Below are positions 29,900 to 38,935 of a stretch of 40,893 bases of DNA, piece after piece; within the stretch, counting starts at the first letter, position 1, and each line of letters begins with the position of its first letter. The notes under the pieces are model-generated. The model was not told the origin of the DNA and searched no databases. It worked only from the letters and a program-made list of their open reading frames with translations. The stretch is from Flavobacterium sp. (GTDB lineage Bacteria > Bacteroidota > Bacteroidia > Flavobacteriales > Flavobacteriaceae). The position numbers were made by a program, and so were the translations under genes. Location of the stretch: assembly GCF_025352015.1 (NCBI RefSeq), contig NZ_JANXUG010000061.1, positions 1-40,893 on the forward strand, in the 5' to 3' direction.

Positions 29900-31777
29900 A
29901 TGGAAAAAAATTTAGCTTTACTATTACTCTTATCACCGTTTGTTGGATTTATTTTCAATATTTTCTATGGGAAAAAAGTGAGCAAAACTGTTTCTGGAGT
30001 AATCGGAACATTAACAGTGGTGGTTTCTTTCTTCATGAGCATTTGCTTTTTTACGCAATTACAACAATCAGGAAAACCTTTTGAAATTTCATTATTCGAT
30101 TGGATTTCGGTTCATAATTTCAAATTAGATTTCGGACTTTTATTAGACCAACTGTCATTACTTTGGTTGTTATTCGTTACCGGAATTGGTTCACTAATTC
30201 ACTTATATTCTATCAGTTATATGCACGATGACGAGAATATGCATAAATTTTTTGCGTATCTCAATCTGTTCGTGTTCTTTATGATTACGCTTGTTGTAGG
30301 AAGCAACTTATTGGTAATGTTTATCGGTTGGGAAGGCGTTGGATTGTGTTCCTATTTATTAATCGGATTTTGGTATAAAAACCAATCGTTTAACGATGCC
30401 GCGAAGAAAGCGTTCATCATGAATCGGATTGGGGATTTGGGTTATTTGATTGGCATTTTCATTATTGGAACCTTATTTTCAAGTCTGAATTATATGGAAA
30501 TAAAACAAGCTCTTGCAGTTGGAAATGTACATACAGCGTGGCTTGGAGTTGGAACTTTATGTTTATTCATTGGAGCTTGCGGAAAATCAGCTCAATTACC
30601 TCTATACACTTGGTTACCCGATGCAATGGCTGGACCGACACCCGTTTCAGCATTAATCCACGCAGCGACGATGGTAACCGCTGGAATTTTTATGGTGACC
30701 CGATTGAATTTCTTATTTGATTTAACGCCAGGAGTACAAAACATCATTGCCATTGTTGGAGCAACAACTGCCTTGGTTGCTGCTTCCATTGGTTTACTTC
30801 AAAACGACATCAAAAAAGTATTGGCCTACTCTACTGTTTCACAATTGGGATTGATGTTTTTGGCACTAGGATTGGGAGCTTATAATGTTGCTGTATTCCA
30901 TGTAATCACGCATGCCTTTTTTAAAGCTTGTTTGTTCCTTGGTTCTGGTTCTGTAATTCACGGATTGCATGGTGAACAAGATATGCGAAAAATGGGTGGT
31001 TTGCGCAAAGCGATGCCAATCACTTTTTGGACTATGATGATTTCAACTTTAGCCATTGCCGGAATTTTTCCATTTGCAGGTTTTTGGTCTAAAGATGAAA
31101 TCCTGATGGTAGCTTTTGAGCACAATAAAGTATTATGGATTGTTGCTTCGATTGCTTCTATTATGACTGCCTTTTATATGTTCCGATTGATGTATCTGAC
31201 CTTCTTCAAAGACTTCAGAGGAACCGAAGAACAAAAAAATAATTTACATGAAAGCCCAAGTTTGATTACTATTCCATTAGTACTATTAGCGATTTTGGCA
31301 TTCATTGGTGGCGCGATTAATTTACCGGGAAGCAATTGGTTAAACCATTTCATAGAACCAATTTTAGTTGCAAAACACGAAGAACACGCGTTAGGAAATC
31401 AGGAATATATGTTAATGGGAATTGCATTAACAGGTTCGATTTTAGGAATTATTTGGGCGTATTCAAAATACATCAAACAAAGTTTTGTATCAAAAGAAGA
31501 TTCAAAAATTACAGGTTTTTCTAAAATAATTTATAACAAATATTACGTGGATGAATTTTATACTTTCCTTATTATAAGACCGATAAACAGTTTGGCTAAT
31601 TTCTTTAGAACAACATTTGAACCCGCGATAGGAAAAGTAGTTTTTGGTCTAGGAACTGCTGTCAACGGAATTGGAACACAAGGTAAAAAATTGCAAACCG
31701 GAAGTATTGGTTTGTACTTATTTGTATTTGTGATTGGCGTTCTCAGCATAATAACTTATTTATTTATAGCTCAATAA
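29900..31777 (+). CDS. nuoL: NADH-quinone oxidoreductase subunit L
   Basis: A 625-residue antiporter-like proton-pumping subunit (ND5 family) with about 15-16 membrane helices and the long lateral helix at the C-terminus. Key motifs are FIGWEGVGLCSYLLIGFWY with the conserved Glu, GKSAQLPLYTWLPDAMAGPT with Lys, followed by VSALIHAATMVTAG, and LAYSTVSQLGLMF. HAFFKACLFLGSGSVIHG continues the pattern. It begins 6 nt after nuoK and is followed by nuoM after 9 nt. The length is typical. Confidence 0.98.
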   Translation: MEKNLALLLLLSPFVGFIFNIFYGKKVSKTVSGVIGTLTVVVSFFMSICFFTQLQQSGKPFEISLFDWISVHNFKLDFGLLLDQLSLLWLLFVTGIGSLIHLYSISYMHDDENMHKFFAYLNLFVFFMITLVVGSNLLVMFIGWEGVGLCSYLLIGFWYKNQSFNDAAKKAFIMNRIGDLGYLIGIFIIGTLFSSLNYMEIKQALAVGNVHTAWLGVGTLCLFIGACGKSAQLPLYTWLPDAMAGPTPVSALIHAATMVTAGIFMVTRLNFLFDLTPGVQNIIAIVGATTALVAASIGLLQNDIKKVLAYSTVSQLGLMFLALGLGAYNVAVFHVITHAFFKACLFLGSGSVIHGLHGEQDMRKMGGLRKAMPITFWTMMISTLAIAGIFPFAGFWSKDEILMVAFEHNKVLWIVASIASIMTAFYMFRLMYLTFFKDFRGTEEQKNNLHESPSLITIPLVLLAILAFIGGAINLPGSNWLNHFIEPILVAKHEEHALGNQEYMLMGIALTGSILGIIWAYSKYIKQSFVSKEDSKITGFSKIIYNKYYVDEFYTFLIIRPINSLANFFRTTFEPAIGKVVFGLGTAVNGIGTQGKKLQTGSIGLYLFVFVIGVLSIITYLFIAQ

Positions 31778-31786
31778 TTTCACATA

Positions 31787-33223
31787 ATGAATGTAACTAC
31801 TATACTATTATTACTTCTTGTTGGTTCTATTGTCACGTTTTTAGCGGGAGATAAATTAGCTTCTAAAGTTGCACTTTTTTTCAGTTTGGGTGCATTAGGT
31901 GTGTCTTTGTATTTGTTGAACTTGTACAATAAAGGCTGCATAATCAGCTTCATGGGAAGTTGGATTGACAACCCGAAGGTTGCTTTAGCATTCAGTGCTG
32001 ATGGTTTATCTATTGCAATGGTTTTATTGACCACAGCCTTGACTCCGTTGATTATTTTTTCCTCCTTTGGGAATAGCTTTACAAACGCTAAAAGTTTCTA
32101 CGCTTTAGTACTTTTCATGACGTTTGCCATGACGGGAACCTTTTTAGCCGCTGATGGATTGTTGTATTATATTTTCTGGGAATTGGCTTTGATTCCTATT
32201 TACTTCATCGCATTGATTTGGGGTAATGGCAATGCTGAATCACGCAAAAAAGCAGTTTTGAAATTCTTTATCTATACTTTAGGAGGTTCGTTATTCATGC
32301 TGACTGCTTTCGCTTATTTATACTCAAAATCAGGAAGTTTTTTACTGGAAGACTTATACAAATTGAACCTTAACGCTAACGAACAATGCTGGATATTCTT
32401 CGCATTCTTCCTTGCGTATGCCATTAAAATTCCGATAATTCCTTTCCATACTTGGCAGGCAAAAGTCTACCAAAAAGCACCAACGGTTGGAACGATGCTT
32501 TTATCAGGAGTTATGCTAAAAATGGGATTGTACAGTGTTATTCGTTGGCAATTGCCTATTGCTCCAGTAGCTGCTAAAACTTACATGCCAATTTTAATTG
32601 GGTTGAGTATTGCTGGAGTAATTTATGGCTCAATAGTGGCTTTACGCCAAAAGAATTTGAAAAAATTATTGGCGTATTCGTCATTGGCTCACGTTGGTTT
32701 AATCGCAGCAGGTTGTTATACTTTGACTCTTGACGGATTAAGTGGCGGGGTTTTGCAAATGATTGCACATGGATTTGTTATTGTTGGATTATTCTTTGCT
32801 GCTGAAATCATCTTTAGAAGATATGAAACAAATAAAATTGCTGACTTGGGCGGTATTCGTACACAAACCCCAAAATTCACATCTATGTTTATGATTTTGG
32901 TTTTAGCTTCGGTAGCTTTGCCAGGAACATTCAATTTTGTCGGAGAATTTACGGTTTTGTATAGTTTGAGCCAAGTTAATATTGGGTTTGCCGTTTTGGG
33001 TGGTACGACCATTATTTTAGGTGCTTATTATATGCTGAAAATGTTCCAAAACACAATGCTTGGCGAAACCAATCCTAAAATTTTTGCAGACATTACAGTC
33101 AACGAAGCTATTACATTCACCATTATAATTGCTTTCTTATTATTCTTTGGACTGTATCCAAAACCAATCGTGGATTTGGTAACTCCAAGTTTAAAAGAAA
33201 TTTTATCAAACATTAATAGATAG
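31787..33223 (+). CDS. nuoM: NADH-quinone oxidoreductase subunit M
   Basis: A 478-residue antiporter-like proton-pumping subunit (ND4 family) with about 14 membrane helices. Family markers are YYIFWELALIPIYFIALIWG with the conserved Glu, KIPIIPFHTWQAKVYQKAPT with the loop of helix 7, and LLAYSSLAHVGLIAAG. The HGFVIVGLFFAAEII helix carries the conserved His. The protein is somewhat shorter than the E. coli one but within the family range. It lies 9 nt after nuoL and 7 nt before nuoN. Confidence 0.98.
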   Translation: MNVTTILLLLLVGSIVTFLAGDKLASKVALFFSLGALGVSLYLLNLYNKGCIISFMGSWIDNPKVALAFSADGLSIAMVLLTTALTPLIIFSSFGNSFTNAKSFYALVLFMTFAMTGTFLAADGLLYYIFWELALIPIYFIALIWGNGNAESRKKAVLKFFIYTLGGSLFMLTAFAYLYSKSGSFLLEDLYKLNLNANEQCWIFFAFFLAYAIKIPIIPFHTWQAKVYQKAPTVGTMLLSGVMLKMGLYSVIRWQLPIAPVAAKTYMPILIGLSIAGVIYGSIVALRQKNLKKLLAYSSLAHVGLIAAGCYTLTLDGLSGGVLQMIAHGFVIVGLFFAAEIIFRRYETNKIADLGGIRTQTPKFTSMFMILVLASVALPGTFNFVGEFTVLYSLSQVNIGFAVLGGTTIILGAYYMLKMFQNTMLGETNPKIFADITVNEAITFTIIIAFLLFFGLYPKPIVDLVTPSLKEILSNINR

Positions 33224-33230
33224 TCCAAAA

Positions 33231-34601
33231 ATGAATACATTAATCGCCATATCGGGTTTAGGTGTTTTTTGCCTTATCGCAGAAATCTTTAATTTAAGAA
33301 AACTGTTAGTTCCGTTTGCCTTGCTTGGTTTATTCGTCATTCTTGGACTCAATATTTCCGAATTCAATGCACCTTCAGCGTACTATAATAACATGGTTGT
33401 AGTAGATAAATTTTCGGTGGCATTTTCTAGTTTATTTATCATTTTAACGATTTTTTTAGTTGCCTTAAGTGGCGATTTCTACAAAGATCATCCCACAAAA
33501 CTTTCCGATTTTATAGCTATCAAAATTTTCTTGTTAGCCGGTAGTGTTGCCATGGTTTCTTTTGGAAACTTATCAATGTTTTTTTTAGGAATTGAAGTAT
33601 TATCTATTTCACTTTACATTTTAGCGGCAAGTCGAAGATTGGATGTAAAAAGTAACGAGGCGGGTATGAAATATTTCTTGTTAGGTTCTTTCGCATCTGG
33701 AATAATCTTATTTGGAATATGTTTAATTTATGGAGCTACAGGCTATTTTGACCTTGCTGAAATCAAAGATTTATCTTCTGGGGCTGGCTTACCGGTTTGG
33801 TTTCCAATAGGAATTACCTTGATGCTTATCGGAATGTTATTCAAAATCGCAGCTGCACCGTTTCATTTTTGGGCACCCGATGTTTACGAAGGTTCGCCAT
33901 CAATGACGACGGCTACAATGAGTACTTTAGCAAAAGTGGTGGCTATGGCAACGTTATACAAATTATTAATTGGAATGACATCATCATTATCACCAACATT
34001 TGAAATGGTTATAGTGGTTATTTCAATACTATCAATGACGGTTGGGAATATCATGGCGTTGCGCCAAAAAAATGTAAAACGAATGTTGGCTTTTTCTGGC
34101 GTTTCGCATGCGGGATTTATGCTTATGGCACTCTTAAGTCTATCAACAGCGGCAAGTATGCTTTTATATTATACCGCCGCTTATGCCTTGTCTGGTATTG
34201 CGTCTTTTGCCGTAATTATTTATGTTACTAAAGACAAAAACAACGAAGATATTGACAATTTTAATGGTTTAGGAAAAAGTAATCCTTTGATGGCGGCAAT
34301 TTTAACTGCTTCGCTTTTATCAATGGCAGGAATTCCTGTTTTTGCAGGGTTCTTTGCGAAGTTTATGCTGTTCAGTCAAACTATAAAAGCAGGATTTCTT
34401 GTTGTCGTAATTGCAGGAGTCATCAACTCAATCATCAGTGTAGGCTATTATTTTAAACTGATTATAGCCATGTATACCAAAGAAGCTACTAACGAAAAAA
34501 CCACTGTGCCATTGGTATATTACGCGGTGGCTTTCCTTGCCATTTTACTTAATATATTGATGGGTGTTTATCCTTCATTTGTAATCAATTTATTGAATTA
34601 A
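33231..34601 (+). CDS. nuoN: NADH-quinone oxidoreductase subunit N
   Basis: A 456-residue antiporter-like subunit (ND2 family), with about 13-14 membrane helices. Visible markers are SMFFLGIEVLSISLYILAAS with the conserved Glu, FKIAAAPFHFWAPDVYEGSP, then MTTATMSTLAKVVAM, and LAFSGVSHAGFMLMAL. It completes the 14-gene set A-N. No terminator is visible in the 40 nt between its stop and the aldo/keto reductase gene, so the operon transcript may run on to the hairpin at 35701-35738. Confidence 0.98.
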   Translation: MNTLIAISGLGVFCLIAEIFNLRKLLVPFALLGLFVILGLNISEFNAPSAYYNNMVVVDKFSVAFSSLFIILTIFLVALSGDFYKDHPTKLSDFIAIKIFLLAGSVAMVSFGNLSMFFLGIEVLSISLYILAASRRLDVKSNEAGMKYFLLGSFASGIILFGICLIYGATGYFDLAEIKDLSSGAGLPVWFPIGITLMLIGMLFKIAAAPFHFWAPDVYEGSPSMTTATMSTLAKVVAMATLYKLLIGMTSSLSPTFEMVIVVISILSMTVGNIMALRQKNVKRMLAFSGVSHAGFMLMALLSLSTAASMLLYYTAAYALSGIASFAVIIYVTKDKNNEDIDNFNGLGKSNPLMAAILTASLLSMAGIPVFAGFFAKFMLFSQTIKAGFLVVVIAGVINSIISVGYYFKLIIAMYTKEATNEKTTVPLVYYAVAFLAILLNILMGVYPSFVINLLN

Positions 34602-34641
34602 AATCCTCTGCTTCTAGATTTCTAACTTATTTAACTATCCA

Positions 34642-35676
34642 ATGAAATATACTCATTTAACCAATACTGACTTGAGAGTTAGTAAAATTTGTCTTGGCAC
34701 AATGACTTTTGGTGAACAAAATTCTGAAATTGATGCTCATGCTCAATTAGATTATGCGACAGAAAATGGAGTGAATTTTATTGATACTGCTGAAATGTAT
34801 CCTATTGCGGCACGAGAAGCAACACTTGGTAACACAGAAAGGTATATTGGAACATGGCTGAAAAAAACAAGCAAAAGAAGTGAGTTGGTTATTGCTACAA
34901 AAATTTCTGGACCAAACAGAAAAATGGAATACATCAGAAATCCATTAGATTTTTCGAGAAAAAATATTCACGAAGCTGTTAATTTGAGCTTAAAAAATCT
35001 CCAAACAGATTATATCGATTTATATCAAATGCACTGGCCAGAGAGAATTATGAATATGTTTGGACAACGTGGTGTTTCCAAAATTGATAACCAGTGGCAA
35101 GAAAATTTCTTTGAAACATTAACGGTTTTTGATGGTTTAATTAAAGATGGGAAAATCAAACACATTGGTGTTTCCAATGAAAATCCGTATGGTGTGATGA
35201 AATTCATTGCCGAAAGCGAAAAACATAATTTACCAAGAATAGTAACTATTCAAAACCCGTTTTCATTATTAAATCGTTTGTATGAAGTAGGACTTTCAGA
35301 AATTGGAATGCGGGAAAATATTGGATTATTAGCTTATTCGCCTTTAGCTTTTAGCATTTTGACTGGCAAACACTTGAACGGAACTCAACCCAATTCACGT
35401 TTAGGCTTGTTTCCACAATTTTCGAGATACTCCAATGACAATTGTCATAAAGCAACAAAACTATATCAAGAATTAGCTGTTGCTAATGGATTGTCTTTAA
35501 CCCAAATGGCGTTGGCATTTGTAAACCAACAAGACTTTGTAACATCAACTATTGTTGGAGCGACATCTATCGGTCAGCTTCAAGAAAATATCACAGCTTT
35601 TGAAACTGTTTTAAGTCCTGAAATCATTTCAGAAATAAACATCATTCAGGAATTAATTCCAAATCCTGCTCCTTAA
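34642..35676 (+). CDS. Aldo/keto reductase (Tas-like)
   Basis: A 344-residue cytoplasmic NADPH-dependent oxidoreductase with a TIM barrel. The catalytic tetrad is Asp48 and Tyr53 (in NFIDTAEMYP), Lys87 (VIATKISGP) and His131 (YQMHWPE). The cofactor-binding C-terminal region has FVTSTIVGATSIGQLQENI. The overall pattern, including the insertion around IAAREATLGNTERYIGTWL, resembles E. coli Tas. The physiological substrate is unknown. It follows nuoN by 40 nt with no terminator and may be co-transcribed with nuo. A bidirectional hairpin follows it. Confidence 0.95.
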   Translation: MKYTHLTNTDLRVSKICLGTMTFGEQNSEIDAHAQLDYATENGVNFIDTAEMYPIAAREATLGNTERYIGTWLKKTSKRSELVIATKISGPNRKMEYIRNPLDFSRKNIHEAVNLSLKNLQTDYIDLYQMHWPERIMNMFGQRGVSKIDNQWQENFFETLTVFDGLIKDGKIKHIGVSNENPYGVMKFIAESEKHNLPRIVTIQNPFSLLNRLYEVGLSEIGMRENIGLLAYSPLAFSILTGKHLNGTQPNSRLGLFPQFSRYSNDNCHKATKLYQELAVANGLSLTQMALAFVNQQDFVTSTIVGATSIGQLQENITAFETVLSPEIISEINIIQELIPNPAP

Positions 35677-35700
35677 AATCTAACATCAAAGATTATAACA

Positions 35701-35738
35701 AAAAGAGCGCAGAAAATATTTTTTTGCGCTCTTTTTTT
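35701..35738. terminator. Bidirectional terminator between aldo/keto reductase and sugar dehydrogenase genes
   Basis: AAAAGAGCGCA (35701-35711) and TGCGCTCTTTT (35725-35735) form an 11-bp stem, with T-runs on both sides when read on either strand. It can end both convergent genes. Confidence 0.9.
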
Positions 35739-35755
35739 AAGGTTTCAATTTTTAG

Positions 35756-37129
35756 TTATTCCGCCATCAATTTAGACTGATATTGATTTCCTTTAAAATC
35801 TTCGACAGTAATCAAATACATTCCTCTTGACAACGAACTGATATTTACAGCCGAAATGTCATTGTTTTCAAGTGATTTTGTTAAGAGTAATTTACCCGTT
35901 AGGTCGTATATCTTCACATTAGAAAGTGTTATTTCTGTACTGTTTTTAATAAAAATTTCTGTTTTTGCTGGATTTGGATAAAAACTTAATCCGTTTTTGT
36001 TAAAGTCATTGGTACCGAGCGAAGAATCAATAATTTTATAAACTGTTCCGCCACCAGTTACATAAAGTTCTCCATTTTTATCTTCTCCAAAAGTGGTTAT
36101 AACACCAGGAGAATCTAATGCCCATGTTATGGTACTTCCGCTTCCCGTGAGATACCCAATTTCAGCGGTGCAATAATCGGCGAAAAAATATTTGTTTCCA
36201 AAATTGGGATACATTGTACCCGTATAAAAATAGCCCCCCGTAATAGAACATCTGCTGGAAGTGTGTCCGTATTGTGTAACAGGCGCAACAGTCGCAGCAT
36301 AAAGAGGACAAGTTCCAGATGAGGTATCATAAGTAAGATTACCTTCATAACAACGCCATCCAAAATTTAATCCTACTGGTAAGGGGCTCGTAATGTGATC
36401 TATTTCTTCGGCTAAACCTTGACCCACATCGGCAATCCACAAATCACCGTTTAAGCGATTAAAAGAAAATTTCCAAGGATTTCGCATTCCAATTGACCAA
36501 ATTTCATCATTCCCTGCAATACCAACATAAGGATTGGTTGGAGGAATTCCGTAAGGAAATGCAGAGTCGACATCAATTCTTAATATTTTACCCAAATTTT
36601 CGTTGATGTTTTGAGCTCTATTTTCGGGATCACCAGCTGCACCACCATCTCCCATTCCAATGTATAAGTAACCATCGGGACCAAACTTTATACTACCCCC
36701 ATTGTGATTGCTGTAAGGTTGTGAAACGGTGAATATTACTGTTCCGCTTCCTGCATTAGCAACATTGGGATCAGTAGAAACGGTATATCGTGCGATAACT
36801 GTTGCGCCATCACCAGCACGAGTATAGTTTACATAAAAATAGCCGTTGGTAGCATAGTTGGGATGAAAAGCTAAACCTAACAATCCTCTTTCGCTACCTG
36901 TAATAATAGTAGCGGTGGTTAATGTTAAAAATGGCGTAGCATTTACCGTTCCGTTGGCGTTAATCACTTTAATGATTCCGCCTTGTTGTACTAAAAAAAG
37001 TCGAGCATCGTTAACAGGATGCGTTATTTCTGTTGGTGAAGTAAATCCGGTAGCAAAACTTTGTAATGCTACTGTTTGAGCATTCGCTGTTAAGGTAAAA
37101 AAAGCGATAATAAGTAGTAATTTTTTCAT
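35756..37129 (-). CDS. Secreted PQQ-dependent sugar dehydrogenase with T9SS sorting domain
   Basis: A 457-residue exported protein. The signal peptide MKKLLLIIAFFTLTANA precedes a six-bladed glucose/sorbosone dehydrogenase propeller (about residues 20-365). The motifs YSNHNGGSIKFGPDGYLYIG (catalytic-type His in NHNGG), MGDGGAAGD and IGMRNPWKFSFN (conserved Arg) match soluble PQQ glucose dehydrogenases and related Hedgehog-interacting-protein-like enzymes. The last 75 residues (GLSFYPNPAKTEIFIKN, then NVKIYDLTGKLLL, ending SKLMAE) are a type A type IX secretion C-terminal domain, so it should be released or anchored at the cell surface. The exact sugar substrate is unknown. It is transcribed alone towards the terminator at 35701-35738. 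Confidence 0.93.
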   Translation of the reverse strand: MKKLLLIIAFFTLTANAQTVALQSFATGFTSPTEITHPVNDARLFLVQQGGIIKVINANGTVNATPFLTLTTATIITGSERGLLGLAFHPNYATNGYFYVNYTRAGDGATVIARYTVSTDPNVANAGSGTVIFTVSQPYSNHNGGSIKFGPDGYLYIGMGDGGAAGDPENRAQNINENLGKILRIDVDSAFPYGIPPTNPYVGIAGNDEIWSIGMRNPWKFSFNRLNGDLWIADVGQGLAEEIDHITSPLPVGLNFGWRCYEGNLTYDTSSGTCPLYAATVAPVTQYGHTSSRCSITGGYFYTGTMYPNFGNKYFFADYCTAEIGYLTGSGSTITWALDSPGVITTFGEDKNGELYVTGGGTVYKIIDSSLGTNDFNKNGLSFYPNPAKTEIFIKNSTEITLSNVKIYDLTGKLLLTKSLENNDISAVNISSLSRGMYLITVEDFKGNQYQSKLMAE

Positions 37130-37186
37130 AACTAAAATGTTTTATTTGTAAAGTTAGGAATAAAAACTTTAAAATCATACGGTTAT

Positions 37187-37206
37187 AAAAAAACGCAACA
37201 GTTGCG
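37187..37206 (-). terminator. Weak terminator-like hairpin after the DUF4139 gene
   Basis: The near-palindrome CGCAACTGTTGCG (minus strand, 37194-37206) is followed by TTTTTTT and lies 18 nt beyond the DUF4139 stop. The loop is short, so it is a modest candidate. Confidence 0.45.
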
Positions 37207-37223
37207 GATTGCATTTTAAGTTT

Positions 37224-38864
37224 TTACAAATTGTCTAAAATTTTATCTTTCGGATATTTAACCCGATAACTAAAACGAATTTTCTTGGTTTCATTTGGAT
37301 TAAGATTTAAGTCCCAGGTTAAAATTCCAGTTTCTTTGTTTTCCTTGGCATTGTCGCTTTGCGCGAGTTCGATTTCGATTTCTTTGTCGGTGCTCACCGG
37401 ATATTGATCTTTTAAAGTCAAGTTAGCGACTTCTTTTTTGTTGTTTCTGATGGTGATATCATACGTAAATGTTTGTTCTTTTTTGGAAGATAAAAAACGT
37501 GTTCCCGATTTGTCAACCACTTTTTCGCGTTTGATAGTTATTTTTTTATCCCTTCCCATACTCAAGTTCAAAGAATCCGAAGTTTGATTGGGATTAATCA
37601 TCGTTTTGCCCACATACAATCCTTCAAAGATAATATTGGCATCGCCTGGCAACAAGTTGTATTTAGAATAGTCCTTGATTTCTGCCAAAAGAAAAGCATC
37701 TTTATCTACTCTAGGAGCAGCATAATATTTATATGTCGCTGGCAATTTAATTTCTTTCAGTGCCACACTGTGCGGCTTACCATTAGACAAAATATCATAC
37801 GGAATATCAATATCAAAAGAAACGTTGAGTTGGGTTTCATTGATATTAGTGTGATTTGAAATTGAATTTGCTCCTCTTATTTTTATATCTTTTTTCTCTT
37901 TACGACTATATCCTTGAACAACAACTTCTTCCAATTTACTTACTTTAGCATCATAAACATTCCCTCGATAATTATTAAAATCATTTACTTCATCTTTGTT
38001 TTGATATCTCAAAAACCAAGAACTCAAAATCGGCGCCTTATTATTCTGATTTGGGTTTCCAGATGACAAAGTAAGTTTTACTTTTTTCCAATCTATTCCT
38101 GTGTTTTGGGTGACTTGTGCTTTATACATCATATTGATTGGTGTTGTGATATTCTCGGCGCGCAAATCATAAAAAGGATTCCAAGAAGCGTTGTTGGTAA
38201 TGTAATTAATATCCAAGTTTACGACGCCTGCAATTTCATTCATCACTTGAATAATCAACTTCCCTTTCGAATTCTTTTCTTCATTTTTGGTGTTAATTTC
38301 GAGTTTGTTGTTTAGGTTTTTGAGTTTAAATTTTAGTTTAGTTTCTTTCTCTTTCAGAGTAACAACGGCATTGTCAAGTTCAGTTCGTTTGGTTTTATAG
38401 AAATCTACCAATTTCATCAATTCGGTTACGTTCATACCTGTATTGGTTCCAGCTACATTCTGATTGGCATCTAAAAGTGCTATTGTTTGTTGGTTAGAAT
38501 AGGTTTCAATTTGCACTTTCTTGATTTCTTTTTCGGTCGAAGTAATACTGTCGCGTACTTTTTTAATCATCGGATTGGTTTCATCAATTTCATATTCTGA
38601 AATATAATTTTGTGTAAACTGCACCGATAAAACGGTAACCGAATTAGGAGCGCCAATCTGCATGGTGCTTTCGTTCAAATAATCGGCAACGTTTTTAATC
38701 ACAATTTCACTTGTTCCCACCGGAAGATTTAAGGCGGTAGTTTGCGATAATTCGGCAGCATTAAAATAAACGGTTGCTGCTTTGACCTTGGCAGTGGTAA
38801 AAATGGGTTTTTGTGCGGAGGCAATTGTGGAAATAAATCCCAGACAATAAAAAAGGTATTTCAT
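37224..38864 (-). CDS. DUF4139 / mucoidy-inhibitor MuiA family protein
   Basis: A 546-residue exported protein of unknown function. After a signal peptide (MKYLFYCLGFISTIASAQ) comes the DUF4140-like N-terminal strand region (KVKAATVYFNAAELSQTTAL). A coiled-coil segment occupies about residues 98-195, and the DUF4139 beta domain covers the rest (YITNNASWNPFYDLRAENI, KLTLSSGNP, and the ending LTWDLNLNPNETKKIRFSYR). One oddity is that residues 311-333 read LEEVVVQGYSRKEKKDIKIR and then GAN, resembling the start of a SusC-type TonB-dependent receptor after its carboxypeptidase-like domain. It may be a docking signal or a chance likeness. The gene is separate from its neighbours by 70-94 nt. Confidence 0.88.
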   Translation of the reverse strand: MKYLFYCLGFISTIASAQKPIFTTAKVKAATVYFNAAELSQTTALNLPVGTSEIVIKNVADYLNESTMQIGAPNSVTVLSVQFTQNYISEYEIDETNPMIKKVRDSITSTEKEIKKVQIETYSNQQTIALLDANQNVAGTNTGMNVTELMKLVDFYKTKRTELDNAVVTLKEKETKLKFKLKNLNNKLEINTKNEEKNSKGKLIIQVMNEIAGVVNLDINYITNNASWNPFYDLRAENITTPINMMYKAQVTQNTGIDWKKVKLTLSSGNPNQNNKAPILSSWFLRYQNKDEVNDFNNYRGNVYDAKVSKLEEVVVQGYSRKEKKDIKIRGANSISNHTNINETQLNVSFDIDIPYDILSNGKPHSVALKEIKLPATYKYYAAPRVDKDAFLLAEIKDYSKYNLLPGDANIIFEGLYVGKTMINPNQTSDSLNLSMGRDKKITIKREKVVDKSGTRFLSSKKEQTFTYDITIRNNKKEVANLTLKDQYPVSTDKEIEIELAQSDNAKENKETGILTWDLNLNPNETKKIRFSYRVKYPKDKILDNL

Positions 38865-38935
38865 ACAATTCGTTTTAAAAAATTTGTACTAAAATAACAT
38901 TTTAAGCTATTAAAAACGGTTAAAATCTTATTTTT

